A model generated the notes under the pieces. It had not been told where the DNA came from. It was given only the letters and a program-made list of their open reading frames with translations, and made no database searches. Positions 1 through 7,934 of a DNA stretch of 64,000 nucleotides are shown here, piece after piece. Position 1 is the first letter of the stretch, and each line of letters starts with the position of its first letter. The stretch comes from Sphingobium scionense (lineage in GTDB: Bacteria > Pseudomonadota > Alphaproteobacteria > Sphingomonadales > Sphingomonadaceae): positions 155,471-219,470 of the forward strand of contig NZ_JACIEU010000010.1 in assembly GCF_014197035.1 (NCBI RefSeq), read 5' to 3'. The translations under genes and the position numbers were made by a program.

Positions 1-483
1 TGGTACAGCCATGATCCGGCGCTCGACCAGCATTGCATCGACCGTTTCGCCGTTCTGTGGAGCGAAAAGCGGACGCTTCCGCCGGAAAACTTCCTCGACC
101 GCGCCGACGATGCGCTGGCCGCGGTGCTGCTGTTCGACCAGCTGCCCCGCAACATGTTCCGCGCTCAGGCCCAGGCCTTTGCCACCGACCCGATCGCCCG
201 TGAGGTGGCGCGCGGCGCCATTGCTCTGGGCTATGACATCCAGATCGGCGGCGCCGGCCGGCTCTTCTTCTACATGCCCTTCCAGCATAGCGAGGATCTG
301 GCCGATCAGGAATTGTCGCTCACCCTGTTCGAAGGGGCCGGCGACGCCCGGTCGCTCGATTTTGCCCGCCAGCATCATGCAACCATCGCGCGCTTCGGCC
401 GTTTCCCCCATCGCAACGCTGCCCTTGGCCGCACTACCCTGCCCGCCGAGGCAGCAGCGGTTGCCGAAGGATCGCAATGGTAG
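1..483 (+). CDS. DUF924 family protein, 3' part (5' end outside window)
   Basis: An open frame runs from the first base to a TAG at 481-483, so only the last 160 codons are visible and the start lies upstream of the window. The stretch LLFDQLPRNMFR, followed by an alternation of FATDP and a helical FFYMPFQHSEDL segment, is characteristic of the DUF924 family, a compact all-helical family (TPR-like) of unknown biochemical role. The C-terminal HRNAALGR motif is also typical. The family is known in many proteobacteria but has no established reaction. The gene is followed by about 150 bp of regulatory DNA belonging to the next operon. The assignment rests on motif recognition, and the length is compatible with a protein of about 180-190 residues. 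Confidence 0.85.
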   Translation, partial: WYSHDPALDQHCIDRFAVLWSEKRTLPPENFLDRADDALAAVLLFDQLPRNMFRAQAQAFATDPIAREVARGAIALGYDIQIGGAGRLFFYMPFQHSEDLADQELSLTLFEGAGDARSLDFARQHHATIARFGRFPHRNAALGRTTLPAEAAAVAEGSQW

Positions 484-491
484 GCGAGAAC

Positions 492-527
492 ATGCCTATT
501 TTTTAGGCATGGCTGTGCATCTGCACA
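492..527. promoter_or_regulatory. Two adjacent palindromes upstream of glnK, candidate NtrC enhancer sites
   Basis: Positions 492-510 form a perfect inverted repeat (ATGCCTA, five T, TAGGCAT). Its core has the spacing TGC-N11-GCA, the 17-nt geometry of NtrC sites. Positions 514-527 form a second perfect palindrome (TGTGCA-TC-TGCACA). Their centres are about 20 bp apart and lie roughly 116 and 96 bp upstream of the transcription start predicted from the sigma-54 promoter, a normal place for paired NtrC dimers. The palindromes and spacing are seen in the sequence; NtrC binding is inference. The second palindrome is followed by six T and could instead be a weak terminator for the upstream gene. 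Confidence 0.55.
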
Positions 528-590
528 TTTTTTCGGCGCCGCAACAATCTCCCCTAGTGGAAATCCCGCGTTAATGCGTCATTAGAAAAT

Positions 591-606
591 TGGCACGCCT
601 CTTGCT
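591..606 (+). promoter_or_regulatory. Sigma-54 (RpoN) promoter of glnK-amtB
   Basis: The sequence TGGCACG-CCTC-TTGCT matches the RpoN consensus TGGCACG-N4-TTGC(A/T) at every fixed position. The -24 GG is at 592-593 and the -12 GC at 604-605, with ten bases between them. Transcription should start near 616-617, about 23 nt before the glnK ATG. This implies nitrogen control through an NtrC-type activator acting from the palindromes at 492-527. Confidence 0.92.
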
Positions 607-639
607 GGTATGTCGCCGCACACCAAATAAGGGGGCGAC

Positions 640-978
640 ATGAAACTTGTCATGGCTATCATCAAGCCGTTCAAGCTTGACGATGTCCGCGAGGCTCTTT
701 CCTCGCTTGGCATCGCCGGTATGACGGTCAGCGAAGTGAAGGGCTTTGGTCGCCAGAAGGGCCAGACCGAAATCTATCGCGGCGCCGAATATTCCACCAA
801 CATGGTTCCCAAGATCAAGATCGAGGTGGTCTGCGACGACGACCTCGCGCCGCGCGTGGTGGAAGCGACGCAGGCCGCCGCCAATTCGGGCGCCATCGGC
901 GATGGCAAGATCTTCGTCCTCGATGTCGGCCAGGCCGTGCGCATCCGCACCGGCGAGACCGGCGAAACCGCGCTGTAA
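640..978 (+). CDS. glnK: P-II nitrogen regulatory protein GlnK
   Basis: This 112-residue protein has the normal P-II length. It starts MKLVMAIIKPFKLDDV and carries the T-loop YRGAEYSTNMVPK with Tyr51, the uridylylation site. P-II trimers sense ATP/ADP and 2-oxoglutarate and report nitrogen status. GlnK-type members bind the AmtB channel and close it when nitrogen is plentiful. The ATG follows a GGGGG ribosome-binding site and the stop is 13 bp before amtB, so the two are co-transcribed from the sigma-54 promoter. The linkage to amtB supports GlnK rather than GlnB. Confidence 0.96.
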   Translation: MKLVMAIIKPFKLDDVREALSSLGIAGMTVSEVKGFGRQKGQTEIYRGAEYSTNMVPKIKIEVVCDDDLAPRVVEATQAAANSGAIGDGKIFVLDVGQAVRIRTGETGETAL

Positions 979-991
979 GAAGGGGGGAATA

Positions 992-2338
992 ATGACCTTT
1001 TCGAAGAAACTCTGCGGCGCGCTGGGGGCCACCGGCCTTTCGCTGTTCGCCGCACTGCCCGCCTGGGCACAGGACGCGGCCGCGCCGGCCGCGACCGTGG
1101 ACAAGGGCGACGTCGCCTGGATGATGACCTCCACCATCCTGGTGCTGGCGATGATCCTGCCGGGCCTGGCCCTGTTCTACGGCGGTCTCGTCCGCAGCAA
1201 GAACATGCTGTCGGTGATGACGCAGATCGGCGCCGCCGCCTGCCTCGCCATGCTGATCTGGGTCATGTACGGCTATTCGATGGCCTTCGGCCCCGATTAT
1301 ACCAGCGGCCTCTCCAACTTCATCTCGACCTTCGACAAGGCGTTCCTGAAGGGCATCACGCCCGCTTCGCAGGCCGCGACCTTCACCGCCGGCGTCGAGA
1401 TCCCTGAATATGTCTTCGTCTCCTTCCAGATGACCTTCGCCGCGATCACGGTCGCGCTGGTGCTGGGTTCGGTGGTCGAACGCATCAAATTCTCGGCCGT
1501 GATGGTGTTTGCCGCCGTCTGGCTGACGATCGTCTATTTCCCGATCGCGCACATGGTCTGGGCCGCTTCGGGCTATTTCTTCAAGGCCGGCGCGCTCGAT
1601 TTCGCGGGCGGCACCGTGGTCCACATCAACGCCGGCGTCTCGGCGCTGGTGGCCTGCATCATCCTGGGCAAGCGTATCGGCTATCCCAAGGAACCGATGG
1701 CCCCGCACAGCCTGACGCTGACCGCCGTCGGCACCGGCCTGCTGTGGGTCGGCTGGTTCGGCTTCAACGCCGGTTCGGCACTCGAAGCCAATGGCTCGGC
1801 CGCCCTCGCCATGATCAACACCTTCGTCGCCACCGCATCGGCCGGTCTGTTCTGGATGCTGGCTGAAAAGGTCAATGGCCACAAGGCATCGGCTCTGGGC
1901 TTCTGCTCGGGCATCATCGCCGGCCTCGTCGCCATCACCCCGGCCGCCGGCAACTCCGGTCCGTTCGGTGCGATCGTCCTGGGCGCTGTTGCCTCGATCG
2001 TCTGCTTCTATGCCGTCACCGTGCTCAAGCCCAAGCTTGGCTATGACGACAGCCTGGACGCCTTCGGCATCCACGGCATCGGCGGCATGATCGGCGCCAT
2101 CGGCACTGCGATCGTCTATTCGCCGGCCCTCGGCGGCCCCGGCGCGGCGGACTATGAAATCGGCGCCAAGCTGCTCGTCCAGATCGAAGCGGTCGTCGTG
2201 ACCATCATCTGGGCCTCGATCGGCACCGCCATCGCCATCTTCATCGCCAAGGCCATCACCGGCCTGCGGGTCAGCCAGGAGGTCGAATATGAAGGCCTCG
2301 ACCTCGGCGAGCATGGCGAGCGCGCCTACAATTACTGA
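992..2338 (+). CDS. amtB: Ammonium transporter AmtB
   Basis: The 448-residue product begins with a cleavable signal sequence (cleavage expected after ALPAWA, near residue 26), as in other AmtB proteins. A hydrophobic body with the usual eleven membrane spans follows. The pore twin histidines are visible in FAGGTVVHINAG and DAFGIHGIGG, and the family motif LFYGGLVRSKN is present. The protein conducts ammonium/ammonia across the inner membrane and is gated by the GlnK trimer encoded just upstream. The ATG at 992 was chosen because it follows AAGGGGGG and yields the signal peptide; the frame stays open further upstream but overlaps glnK. A strong terminator follows at 2411. Confidence 0.96.
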   Translation: MTFSKKLCGALGATGLSLFAALPAWAQDAAAPAATVDKGDVAWMMTSTILVLAMILPGLALFYGGLVRSKNMLSVMTQIGAAACLAMLIWVMYGYSMAFGPDYTSGLSNFISTFDKAFLKGITPASQAATFTAGVEIPEYVFVSFQMTFAAITVALVLGSVVERIKFSAVMVFAAVWLTIVYFPIAHMVWAASGYFFKAGALDFAGGTVVHINAGVSALVACIILGKRIGYPKEPMAPHSLTLTAVGTGLLWVGWFGFNAGSALEANGSAALAMINTFVATASAGLFWMLAEKVNGHKASALGFCSGIIAGLVAITPAAGNSGPFGAIVLGAVASIVCFYAVTVLKPKLGYDDSLDAFGIHGIGGMIGAIGTAIVYSPALGGPGAADYEIGAKLLVQIEAVVVTIIWASIGTAIAIFIAKAITGLRVSQEVEYEGLDLGEHGERAYNY

Positions 2339-2410
2339 GATTGGCAGGGCGGCCCATCCCACGGGCCAGGGCCGCCCGCCTCACCTTGTTCCTCCTGCGA
2401 ACATGCCTTG

Positions 2411-2442
2411 GGGCCGGTGTGAAAACACCGGCCCTATTTTTA
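2411..2442 (+). terminator. Rho-independent terminator of glnK-amtB
   Basis: A perfect 10-bp GC-rich stem (GGGCCGGTGT / ACACCGGCCC) with a GAAA tetraloop is followed directly by TATTTTTA. It lies 72 bp after the amtB stop. An exact DnaA box (TTATCCACA, 2440-2448) begins inside the T tract. Confidence 0.93.
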
Positions 2443-2525
2443 TCCACAGGGCAGGCAGCGGGTCGAGTTCAATGGGCCAGGTACGACCATTTGCAGACAT
2501 GCTTCATCCAGCGCATGATAGGCTC

Positions 2526-2849
2526 ATGCCGGTTGCCCTTATCATCCCGCCATTGTTTACAATTGGCCTTGGCATGTTGCTGGGCGGGGTTTTTGGGCCA
2601 GCTTACCCTTTGCGGTGGTGGATACTGCGCCTGGGGCTCATCCCAATGCTTTGCTTCGGGGCGGCCGCCTATATTGCCGTTTATCCGACGCCAATTCCCA
2701 CGAATTACGATCCAAATGTTCACGGAAATCCCGGCCGTAGCGATTTCGCCGCCATGTTGGTCTGGGGATTTGTTTTTCCCAGTGCATATCTCTTGGCAGC
2801 TGTACCAGTCTCGCTCGCCTATGCCATTTGGCGTCGACGTAAACCTTAG
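2526..2849 (+). CDS. Small hypothetical membrane protein
   Basis: The reading frame encodes 107 residues from the ATG at 2526 (an in-frame ATG at 2499 is an alternative). It shows three hydrophobic segments (about residues 4-22, 32-49 and 74-96), a Pro/Asn-rich extracytoplasmic loop (YPTPIPTNYDPN) and a basic C-terminus WRRRKP. I do not recognise the family and assign no function. Local base composition is less GC-rich than the neighbours (for example TTTGTTTTTCCC near 2770), suggesting a different origin or weak selection. It lies convergent to crtB and has no clear ribosome-binding site, so it could be a non-essential or recently acquired gene. Confidence 0.5.
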   Translation: MPVALIIPPLFTIGLGMLLGGVFGPAYPLRWWILRLGLIPMLCFGAAAYIAVYPTPIPTNYDPNVHGNPGRSDFAAMLVWGFVFPSAYLLAAVPVSLAYAIWRRRKP

Positions 2850-2873
2850 CGGACGTTCCGCTCACCACCCCAA

Positions 2874-3863
2874 TCAAACAGTCGGTCGCGTCCACAACCC
2901 GGCAGCCCGCGCCACCCCCGCCGGCCAGCGCCGCGCCCGGCCCGGCACCTGCCGGCCCGCGCGGATCACCCAGCCCAGCTTCTCGCGCCCCGGCGTCACC
3001 ACGCGATGGTCCCAGGCATGCTCGCCCCGCCGCGCCACTTCGCGCGCGATGTCGCCATAGATGCCCGCCGCCGCCAGCACCGCCCAGGCCGCCCGTGCCG
3101 GCAGCGCGCCAGTGCCATGGCGCGCACTATCCTCATAGGCGGCCGCCATGTCGGCCAGCCGCCGGCCCAATATCGCCAGCTGCGGCCGCAGCCAGGGCTT
3201 CATATGCTCGCCGGGCGGCATGTCCATTTCCACCAGCCATTCGACCGGCAGGTAACAGCGATCGGCCAGTTCATCCTCGCTGATGTCGCGGGCGATATTG
3301 GCGAGCTGGAAGGCGATGCCCAGGTCGCAGGCGCGGTCCAGCGTCGCCTCGTCATCGGGATCGACGCCCATCAGCACCGCCATCATGCAGCCGACGGCGC
3401 CCGCGACATGATAGCAATAGCGCAGCATGTCCGCCTCACTGCGCGGCCGCCAGTCGCGCGCGTCGAGCGCAAATCCCTCCAGCAGGTCATGGGCATAGCG
3501 GTGCGGGATCGCGCATTCGCGCATGACGACGCCAAAGCCGTCAAAGGCCGGGTCGCCGGTCGGCTCGCCACGCAGCGCCGCATCGGTCAGCACCCGCAGC
3601 GTCGACAGCCGCGCCTGCCCGTCGGCGACGCCGGTCATCGTCCCGCCATGGTCCTGCCCATCGGCGATATCGTCGCATTTGCGGCACCAGGCATAGAGCA
3701 GCCAGGCCCGCTCGCGCGTCTCCCGGTCGAACAGCTTCGACGCCATGGCAAAACTCCTGGACCCTCGCGCGATGCTGTCGCGGGCATGGGCGACCAGGGC
3801 GGGGCGATTCCATTCTCCCCTCCCGCCTGCGGGAGGGGCCGGGGGAGGGCCTGTTAAGTCCAT
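2874..3863 (-). CDS. crtB: Phytoene synthase CrtB
   Basis: The protein condenses two geranylgeranyl diphosphates to phytoene, the first committed carotenoid step. The trans-isoprenyl diphosphate synthase signatures are present: GSRSFAMASKLFD, the first aspartate-rich motif CRKCDDIADG, and the second ANIARDISEDELADRCYLP. The start is awkward. The conserved homology begins near ALVAHARDSIARGS, but no ATG, GTG or TTG is in frame there. The nearest in-frame ATGs, at 3863 (329 residues) and 3887 (337 residues), both fall inside a palindromic repeat. The repeat therefore appears to supply the start codon and a Pro/Gly-rich N-terminal tail. It is the last gene of the leftward crtY-crtI-LOG-crtB run. 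Confidence 0.93.
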   Translation of the reverse strand: MDLTGPPPAPPAGGRGEWNRPALVAHARDSIARGSRSFAMASKLFDRETRERAWLLYAWCRKCDDIADGQDHGGTMTGVADGQARLSTLRVLTDAALRGEPTGDPAFDGFGVVMRECAIPHRYAHDLLEGFALDARDWRPRSEADMLRYCYHVAGAVGCMMAVLMGVDPDDEATLDRACDLGIAFQLANIARDISEDELADRCYLPVEWLVEMDMPPGEHMKPWLRPQLAILGRRLADMAAAYEDSARHGTGALPARAAWAVLAAAGIYGDIAREVARRGEHAWDHRVVTPGREKLGWVIRAGRQVPGRARRWPAGVARAAGLWTRPTV

Positions 3864-3910
3864 GAAGCGGACATGCCCTCCCCTCACCCCTCCCGCAAGC
3901 GGGAGGGGAA
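3814..3910. repeat. Compound palindromic repeat (REP-like) at the crtB 5' end
   Basis: Two related arms, about 3814-3850 and 3875-3910, are inverted copies of each other. Each contains its own hairpin (CCCCTCCCGCCTGCGGGAGG on the left, the same with AA for CT on the right) next to a GGGGGAGGGC tract. The structure is REP/BIME-like. It occupies the space between the LOG-family gene and crtB and extends into the crtB reading frame. Confidence 0.8.
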
Positions 3911-3917
3911 TATTATT

Positions 3918-4502
3918 TCAGAGCCGCGCGGCCTTCATCGCGAAGATCGTCTCATGCGGCTGATAGGCAGCCATCTGGTCCAGCAGCCCTTCGATGCTGT
4001 CATCATGGATCATGATGCCGGCATGCTGCGGCCGGATGAAGCCGGCTTCCACCATCTGCCGGTTGAAGCCGATCAGCTGGTCATAGAAGCCCGCGACATT
4101 GAGCAGGCCGACCGGCTTGTTATGATAGCCCAGCTGCGCCCAGCTGATCGCTTCCCACAGCTCGTCCATCGTGCCGACGCCGCCCGGAATAGTGACGAAG
4201 CCGTCCGACAGGTCGGTGAAGAACTGCTTGCGCTGGTGCATGGTCTGGACGACGTGCAATTCAGTGCAGCCGCGATGCGCCACTTCGGCGCCGACCAGCG
4301 CCTCGGGGATCACGCCGATCACCTCGCCGCCCGCCTCCAGCGCCGCGTCCGCCACCGCGCCCATCAGGCCCAGCCGTCCGCCGCCATAGACGACGCCGAT
4401 GCCGCGCTGTGCCAAAGTGCGGCCGACATGGCGCGCCGCGTCGATATAGGTGAGGTCGGCCGGCGTCGCCGAACCGCAATAAACAGCCAGTCTTTTCATC
4501 AT
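3918..4502 (-). CDS. LOG-family (TIGR00730) nucleotide phosphoribohydrolase-like protein
   Basis: The 194-residue protein has the Rossmann-like start RLAVYCGSATP, the GGGRLGLMGAVADAA motif and the catalytic PGGVGTMDELWEAISWAQ signature of LOG proteins. Plant and some bacterial members release the base from cytokinin riboside 5'-monophosphates; bacterial members often act on AMP-like nucleotides, so the exact substrate is unknown. It was formerly annotated as lysine decarboxylase, which is wrong for this family. It sits between crtI (28 bp away) and crtB on the same strand, so it is probably co-transcribed with the carotenoid genes without an obvious biochemical link. ATG codons at 4502 and 4499 are both possible. 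Confidence 0.92.
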   Translation of the reverse strand: MMKRLAVYCGSATPADLTYIDAARHVGRTLAQRGIGVVYGGGRLGLMGAVADAALEAGGEVIGVIPEALVGAEVAHRGCTELHVVQTMHQRKQFFTDLSDGFVTIPGGVGTMDELWEAISWAQLGYHNKPVGLLNVAGFYDQLIGFNRQMVEAGFIRPQHAGIMIHDDSIEGLLDQMAAYQPHETIFAMKAARL

Positions 4503-4530
4503 CTTCCAGTCCCGAAGCGCCGCGCGCTCC

Positions 4531-6012
4531 TCAAGCCATGTCCTGCAGCATCAGCGCCGCGGTCGCCTTGGCGCTGCCCACCACGCCGGGGATGCCCGCG
4601 CCCGGATGGGTGCCGGCCCCTACCAGATAAAGGTTGGGAATGACATCGTCGCGATTATGGGCGCGGAACCAGGCGCTCTGGGTCAACAGCGGCTCCAGGC
4701 TGAACCCGCTCCCCAGATGGGCATTGAGGTCGCGGCCGAAGTCGCTCGGCGCATAATGGAACTGGGTCACGATGCGTGATCGTATGTCGGGGATAAGCCG
4801 ATGCTGGATCTCGTCCAGGATACGCTCGGCATAGGCCGGGCCAAACCGGTCCCAGTCGATCGGCAACTTGCCCATGTGCGGCACCGGCGCGAGTGCATAG
4901 AAGGTCGAATAGCCCTCCGGCGCCATCGACGGATCGGTCACGGTCGGGTGATGCAGATAGAGCGAGAAATCCGCCGGCAGCACGCCATGGCTGTAGATAT
5001 CGGTCAGCAGCCCCTCATAGCGCGGACCGAACAGGATCATATGGTGGGGAATGCCCGGCCAGCTGCCCTTGATGCCGAAATGCAGCACGAACAGGCTGGG
5101 CGACCATTTCTTGTGCTGCAGCTTTTCCGCCTGCTTGCGCCCGCGCGGATGATGACCCAGCAAGTCGCGATAGCTGTGCATCAGGTCGCCATTGCTGGCG
5201 ATCGCATCGGCCTCCCCGCGCCAGCCCGACGCGGTGCGCACCGCCACTGCCCGGTCGCCATGGGTCTCGATCTCGACCACCGCGTCGCCCAGCCGCAGCA
5301 CGCCGCCCAGCCGCTCGAAATGGGTCGCCATGCCCTGCACCAGCCGGTTGGTCCCGCCCTTGGCGAACCACACCCCGCCATCCTTCTCCAGCTTGTGGAT
5401 CAGGGCATAGATGCCGCTGGTGGTCATCGGATTGCCGCCGACCAGCAGGCTGTGGAAGGACAGGGCCTGGCGCAGGCGCTCATCCTTCACATGGCTCGAC
5501 ACGATCGAATAGACTGACCGCCAGGCCTGATATTTGGCGAGACTCGGCCCCGCCCGCACCATCGAGGCAAAGTCGAGAAAGGCGACCGAGCCGAGCTTGC
5601 GATAGCCTTCCTCATAGACGCCGTCGGCATAGGCTAGAAACCGCTCATAGCCCGCGACATCCTCGGGATTGAGCTTGGCGATCTGCGCGCGCAGCGCCAC
5701 TTCATCGTTGGAATAGTCGAAATTGGTGCCGTCGCGCCAGTTGAGCCGGTAGAAGGGCGACACCGGCACCAGGCTGACATCCTGCGCCATGTCGTTCCCC
5801 GACAGGCGCCACAGTTCGGCCAGGCAGGCGGGATCGGTGATGACCGTCGGCCCCGCGTCAAAGGTAAAGCCGTCCTTCTCCCACATATAGGCGCGGCCAC
5901 CGGGCCGGTCGCGCGCCTCGATCAGGGTGGTCGCCACCCCGGCCGACTGCAGACGGATGGCCAGCGCCAGGCCGCCAAAGCCCGCGCCAATGACAATCGC
6001 TTTCCGCTCCAT
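4531..6012 (-). CDS. crtI: Phytoene desaturase CrtI
   Basis: This 493-residue FAD-dependent oxidoreductase introduces double bonds into phytoene to give lycopene. The N-terminal dinucleotide-binding motif IVIGAGFGGLALAIRL, the RPGGRAYMWEKDGFTFDAGPT[V] segment and the C-terminal GAGTHPGAGIPGVVGSAKA signature are all diagnostic of bacterial CrtI. The ATG at 6012 overlaps the crtY stop (TGATG), which fixes the start; longer in-frame starts would run into crtY. It is membrane-associated and acts between CrtB and CrtY. Confidence 0.96.
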   Translation of the reverse strand: MERKAIVIGAGFGGLALAIRLQSAGVATTLIEARDRPGGRAYMWEKDGFTFDAGPTVITDPACLAELWRLSGNDMAQDVSLVPVSPFYRLNWRDGTNFDYSNDEVALRAQIAKLNPEDVAGYERFLAYADGVYEEGYRKLGSVAFLDFASMVRAGPSLAKYQAWRSVYSIVSSHVKDERLRQALSFHSLLVGGNPMTTSGIYALIHKLEKDGGVWFAKGGTNRLVQGMATHFERLGGVLRLGDAVVEIETHGDRAVAVRTASGWRGEADAIASNGDLMHSYRDLLGHHPRGRKQAEKLQHKKWSPSLFVLHFGIKGSWPGIPHHMILFGPRYEGLLTDIYSHGVLPADFSLYLHHPTVTDPSMAPEGYSTFYALAPVPHMGKLPIDWDRFGPAYAERILDEIQHRLIPDIRSRIVTQFHYAPSDFGRDLNAHLGSGFSLEPLLTQSAWFRAHNRDDVIPNLYLVGAGTHPGAGIPGVVGSAKATAALMLQDMA

Positions 6013-7160
6013 CAGGCGGGTGGGTTCAACAATGCGTGCATGGCGTCCCTTATGCGCACCGGCGGGCGCCCGCACAAGATGCGGATGCGATCGGCGATGG
6101 TCGATCGTCCGGCATAGAAGCGCTGGATCAGCCCCGGCCGCAACCGATAGAAGCGGGCAAAGATGCGCCAGCGCTGGGCCGGCACCGCAGCGCCGAAGAG
6201 CATCCGGCCAAGCAGCCGATAATAAAACCCCTGTTTCCAGTGCGCCGCAGCATAGGCCCGCGTCGCCGCTGGCACCCCCTTCAAGGGCTGCTCCACCAGC
6301 CAGGCCGCGAATCGTACCGCATCGGGCAGCGAATAGCCGGTCATCGGCTGGAACAGCCCGGCCTTCACCCCGGCCCGCGCGACCGGGTCATCGGCTGGCC
6401 AGTAACGGTCGAAATCGCCGCCATGGACCACCGGCAGCACCCCGCTCTCGCTGTGGATAATTTCCTCCACCTGCCAGCCCTGCGCCTGCGCATAGGCCGC
6501 AATTCGTTCCGCGATTCCGGTCGCGTCCAGTTCCGGCCCGTCGCTATAATAGGTATCCTCGACAAAGATCGTCCAGGCGTCGCGCGGCAACAGATAGACG
6601 AAGCGATAGCCGTCGATCTGCTCGACCGTGGCATCCATGATCACCGGCCGCTCGACCCCGTGCGGCTGCGCCAGCCGCAGCGTCTGCCCGACGAATTTCT
6701 GCCAGCCACAGCGCAGCGCCGACAGGTCGCCCGCGCCCCGCGCATCGATCACCGCCCGCGCGGCGATTCGCCGCCCATCGGCCAGCCGCACCCGATCCGG
6801 CGCGACCTCGTCCACCGCCGCGCCGGTCAGCAGCCGATCGCCCAGCGCCGAACGGACATGCGCATCGAAACGGGGGGAGGCGATGCTGTTATAGGGCGTA
6901 TCGAGCTGTCGCCCATAACCGGGAAAGCGCACTTCATGCCCCTGCGACCAGCGGCGGCTGACCAGCGGATCGACCAGCCAGCGATCGCGCGTATCGACAT
7001 CGCCATCGAAGAAGGACCAGATATGGTTGCCCCCCACATGATCGGCCTGCTCGATCAGCAATAGGCGCGTGCCCGGCCGCCGCTCGGCAAAGGCAAGCGC
7101 GATCAGCCCCCCGGCAAGGCCGCCGCCAACAATTGCAAGATCACAGTCCAGATCAACCAC
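6012..7160 (-). CDS. crtY: Lycopene beta-cyclase CrtY
   Basis: The 382-residue protein starts with the FAD/NAD-binding motif LAIVGGGLAGGLIALAF. It has the cyclase features IEQADHVGGNHIWSFFD, FVEDTYYSDG and the late GLFQPMTGYSLPDAVRFA segment, matching bacterial CrtY. It converts lycopene to beta-carotene, the precursor of zeaxanthin/nostoxanthin-type pigments in sphingomonads. It is the first carotenoid gene of the leftward run, and its stop overlaps the crtI start. The gap to the upstream cupin gene is only about 60 bp, so a promoter could lie there or further upstream. Confidence 0.95.
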   Translation of the reverse strand: MVDLDCDLAIVGGGLAGGLIALAFAERRPGTRLLLIEQADHVGGNHIWSFFDGDVDTRDRWLVDPLVSRRWSQGHEVRFPGYGRQLDTPYNSIASPRFDAHVRSALGDRLLTGAAVDEVAPDRVRLADGRRIAARAVIDARGAGDLSALRCGWQKFVGQTLRLAQPHGVERPVIMDATVEQIDGYRFVYLLPRDAWTIFVEDTYYSDGPELDATGIAERIAAYAQAQGWQVEEIIHSESGVLPVVHGGDFDRYWPADDPVARAGVKAGLFQPMTGYSLPDAVRFAAWLVEQPLKGVPAATRAYAAAHWKQGFYYRLLGRMLFGAAVPAQRWRIFARFYRLRPGLIQRFYAGRSTIADRIRILCGRPPVRIRDAMHALLNPPA

Positions 7161-7221
7161 CCACCCCTGTTAGCGATGGCGGTAACGAAGGCAAAGCACG
7201 ATGGTCGATAATGGCCTTGAC

Positions 7222-7749
7222 CTAACCCTGCCCGAACATCAGGCCCGAAGGCGGCGTTTCATGCGTCCACCGCTCTCGCTGGGTGACGACCTGCGCCACG
7301 GCCCGGTCCCAATAGGCGGGATTGTTGGCCAGCATCCTGATGTCGAAACTGTTCGCTCCACGGAACTCCAGCACCTCGACCCCCTGCTCGCCGGGGACAT
7401 AGGTGTAGGGGACATTCGCGCCGACGAAGAAGCCGTCGCCCGCACCCAGTTCCTCCGTGCCGATGCGCAGCGATCCGGCCAGGATGAAATAGAGGCAGTC
7501 GACATCATGGCTATGGCGCGGCAGCGGAAAGCCGCTGCGGAACCAGGCATGGGTGAGGCTGAGGCCCGGCATGGCGAAGAGCAGCTTCACCCGCGTGCCT
7601 TCCAGCATGCCGGCCTCGACCGCGGCGATTGATCCTGCCATCTCGATCGGCGTCGGCGGCACCGTCGCCATCAGGCCGCTTTCCTCGAAATCGGTGGCGT
7701 CCTTCGCACGGAACAGGGCGAAGCGGGGCGCGGCTACAGGGTCGGTCAT
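7222..7749 (-). CDS. Cupin-domain protein
   Basis: From the ATG at 7749, behind GGAAGG, this is a 175-residue protein. A single cupin barrel is visible: PLPRHSHDVDCLYFILAGSL gives the first metal-ligand motif and GAGDGFFVGANVPYTYVPG the second half. The histidines RHSH could bind a metal ion. Cupins of this size are often small-molecule sensors, isomerases or dioxygenases, and the substrate cannot be told. It is divergent from the duplicated EthD-like gene at 7935, so both may share a control region at 7750-7934. It may belong to the catabolic region to the right rather than to crtY. Confidence 0.8.
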   Translation of the reverse strand: MTDPVAAPRFALFRAKDATDFEESGLMATVPPTPIEMAGSIAAVEAGMLEGTRVKLLFAMPGLSLTHAWFRSGFPLPRHSHDVDCLYFILAGSLRIGTEELGAGDGFFVGANVPYTYVPGEQGVEVLEFRGANSFDIRMLANNPAYWDRAVAQVVTQRERWTHETPPSGLMFGQG

Positions 7750-7934
7750 CACCCATCCTTCCGGCATGATTGCGGCGTCAGGATGCGGAGCGCTGCCGAC
7801 AGGGTCAATTCGTGCCCGCTTCTCAATGCCCCGGCGATCATTGGCCGGCGGCTCTGGCATCCCCCGGGCATCCATGCTGGATTGCCGCCGCATAATGGGC
7901 CGGGACCAGCCGGCCGGGCAGCCGGGGACGAGGA

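Noticed and set aside
815..2362. A 515-codon open frame antisense to amtB
   Set aside because: Composition is Asp/Gly/Arg-rich and featureless; the plus strand encodes a complete AmtB.
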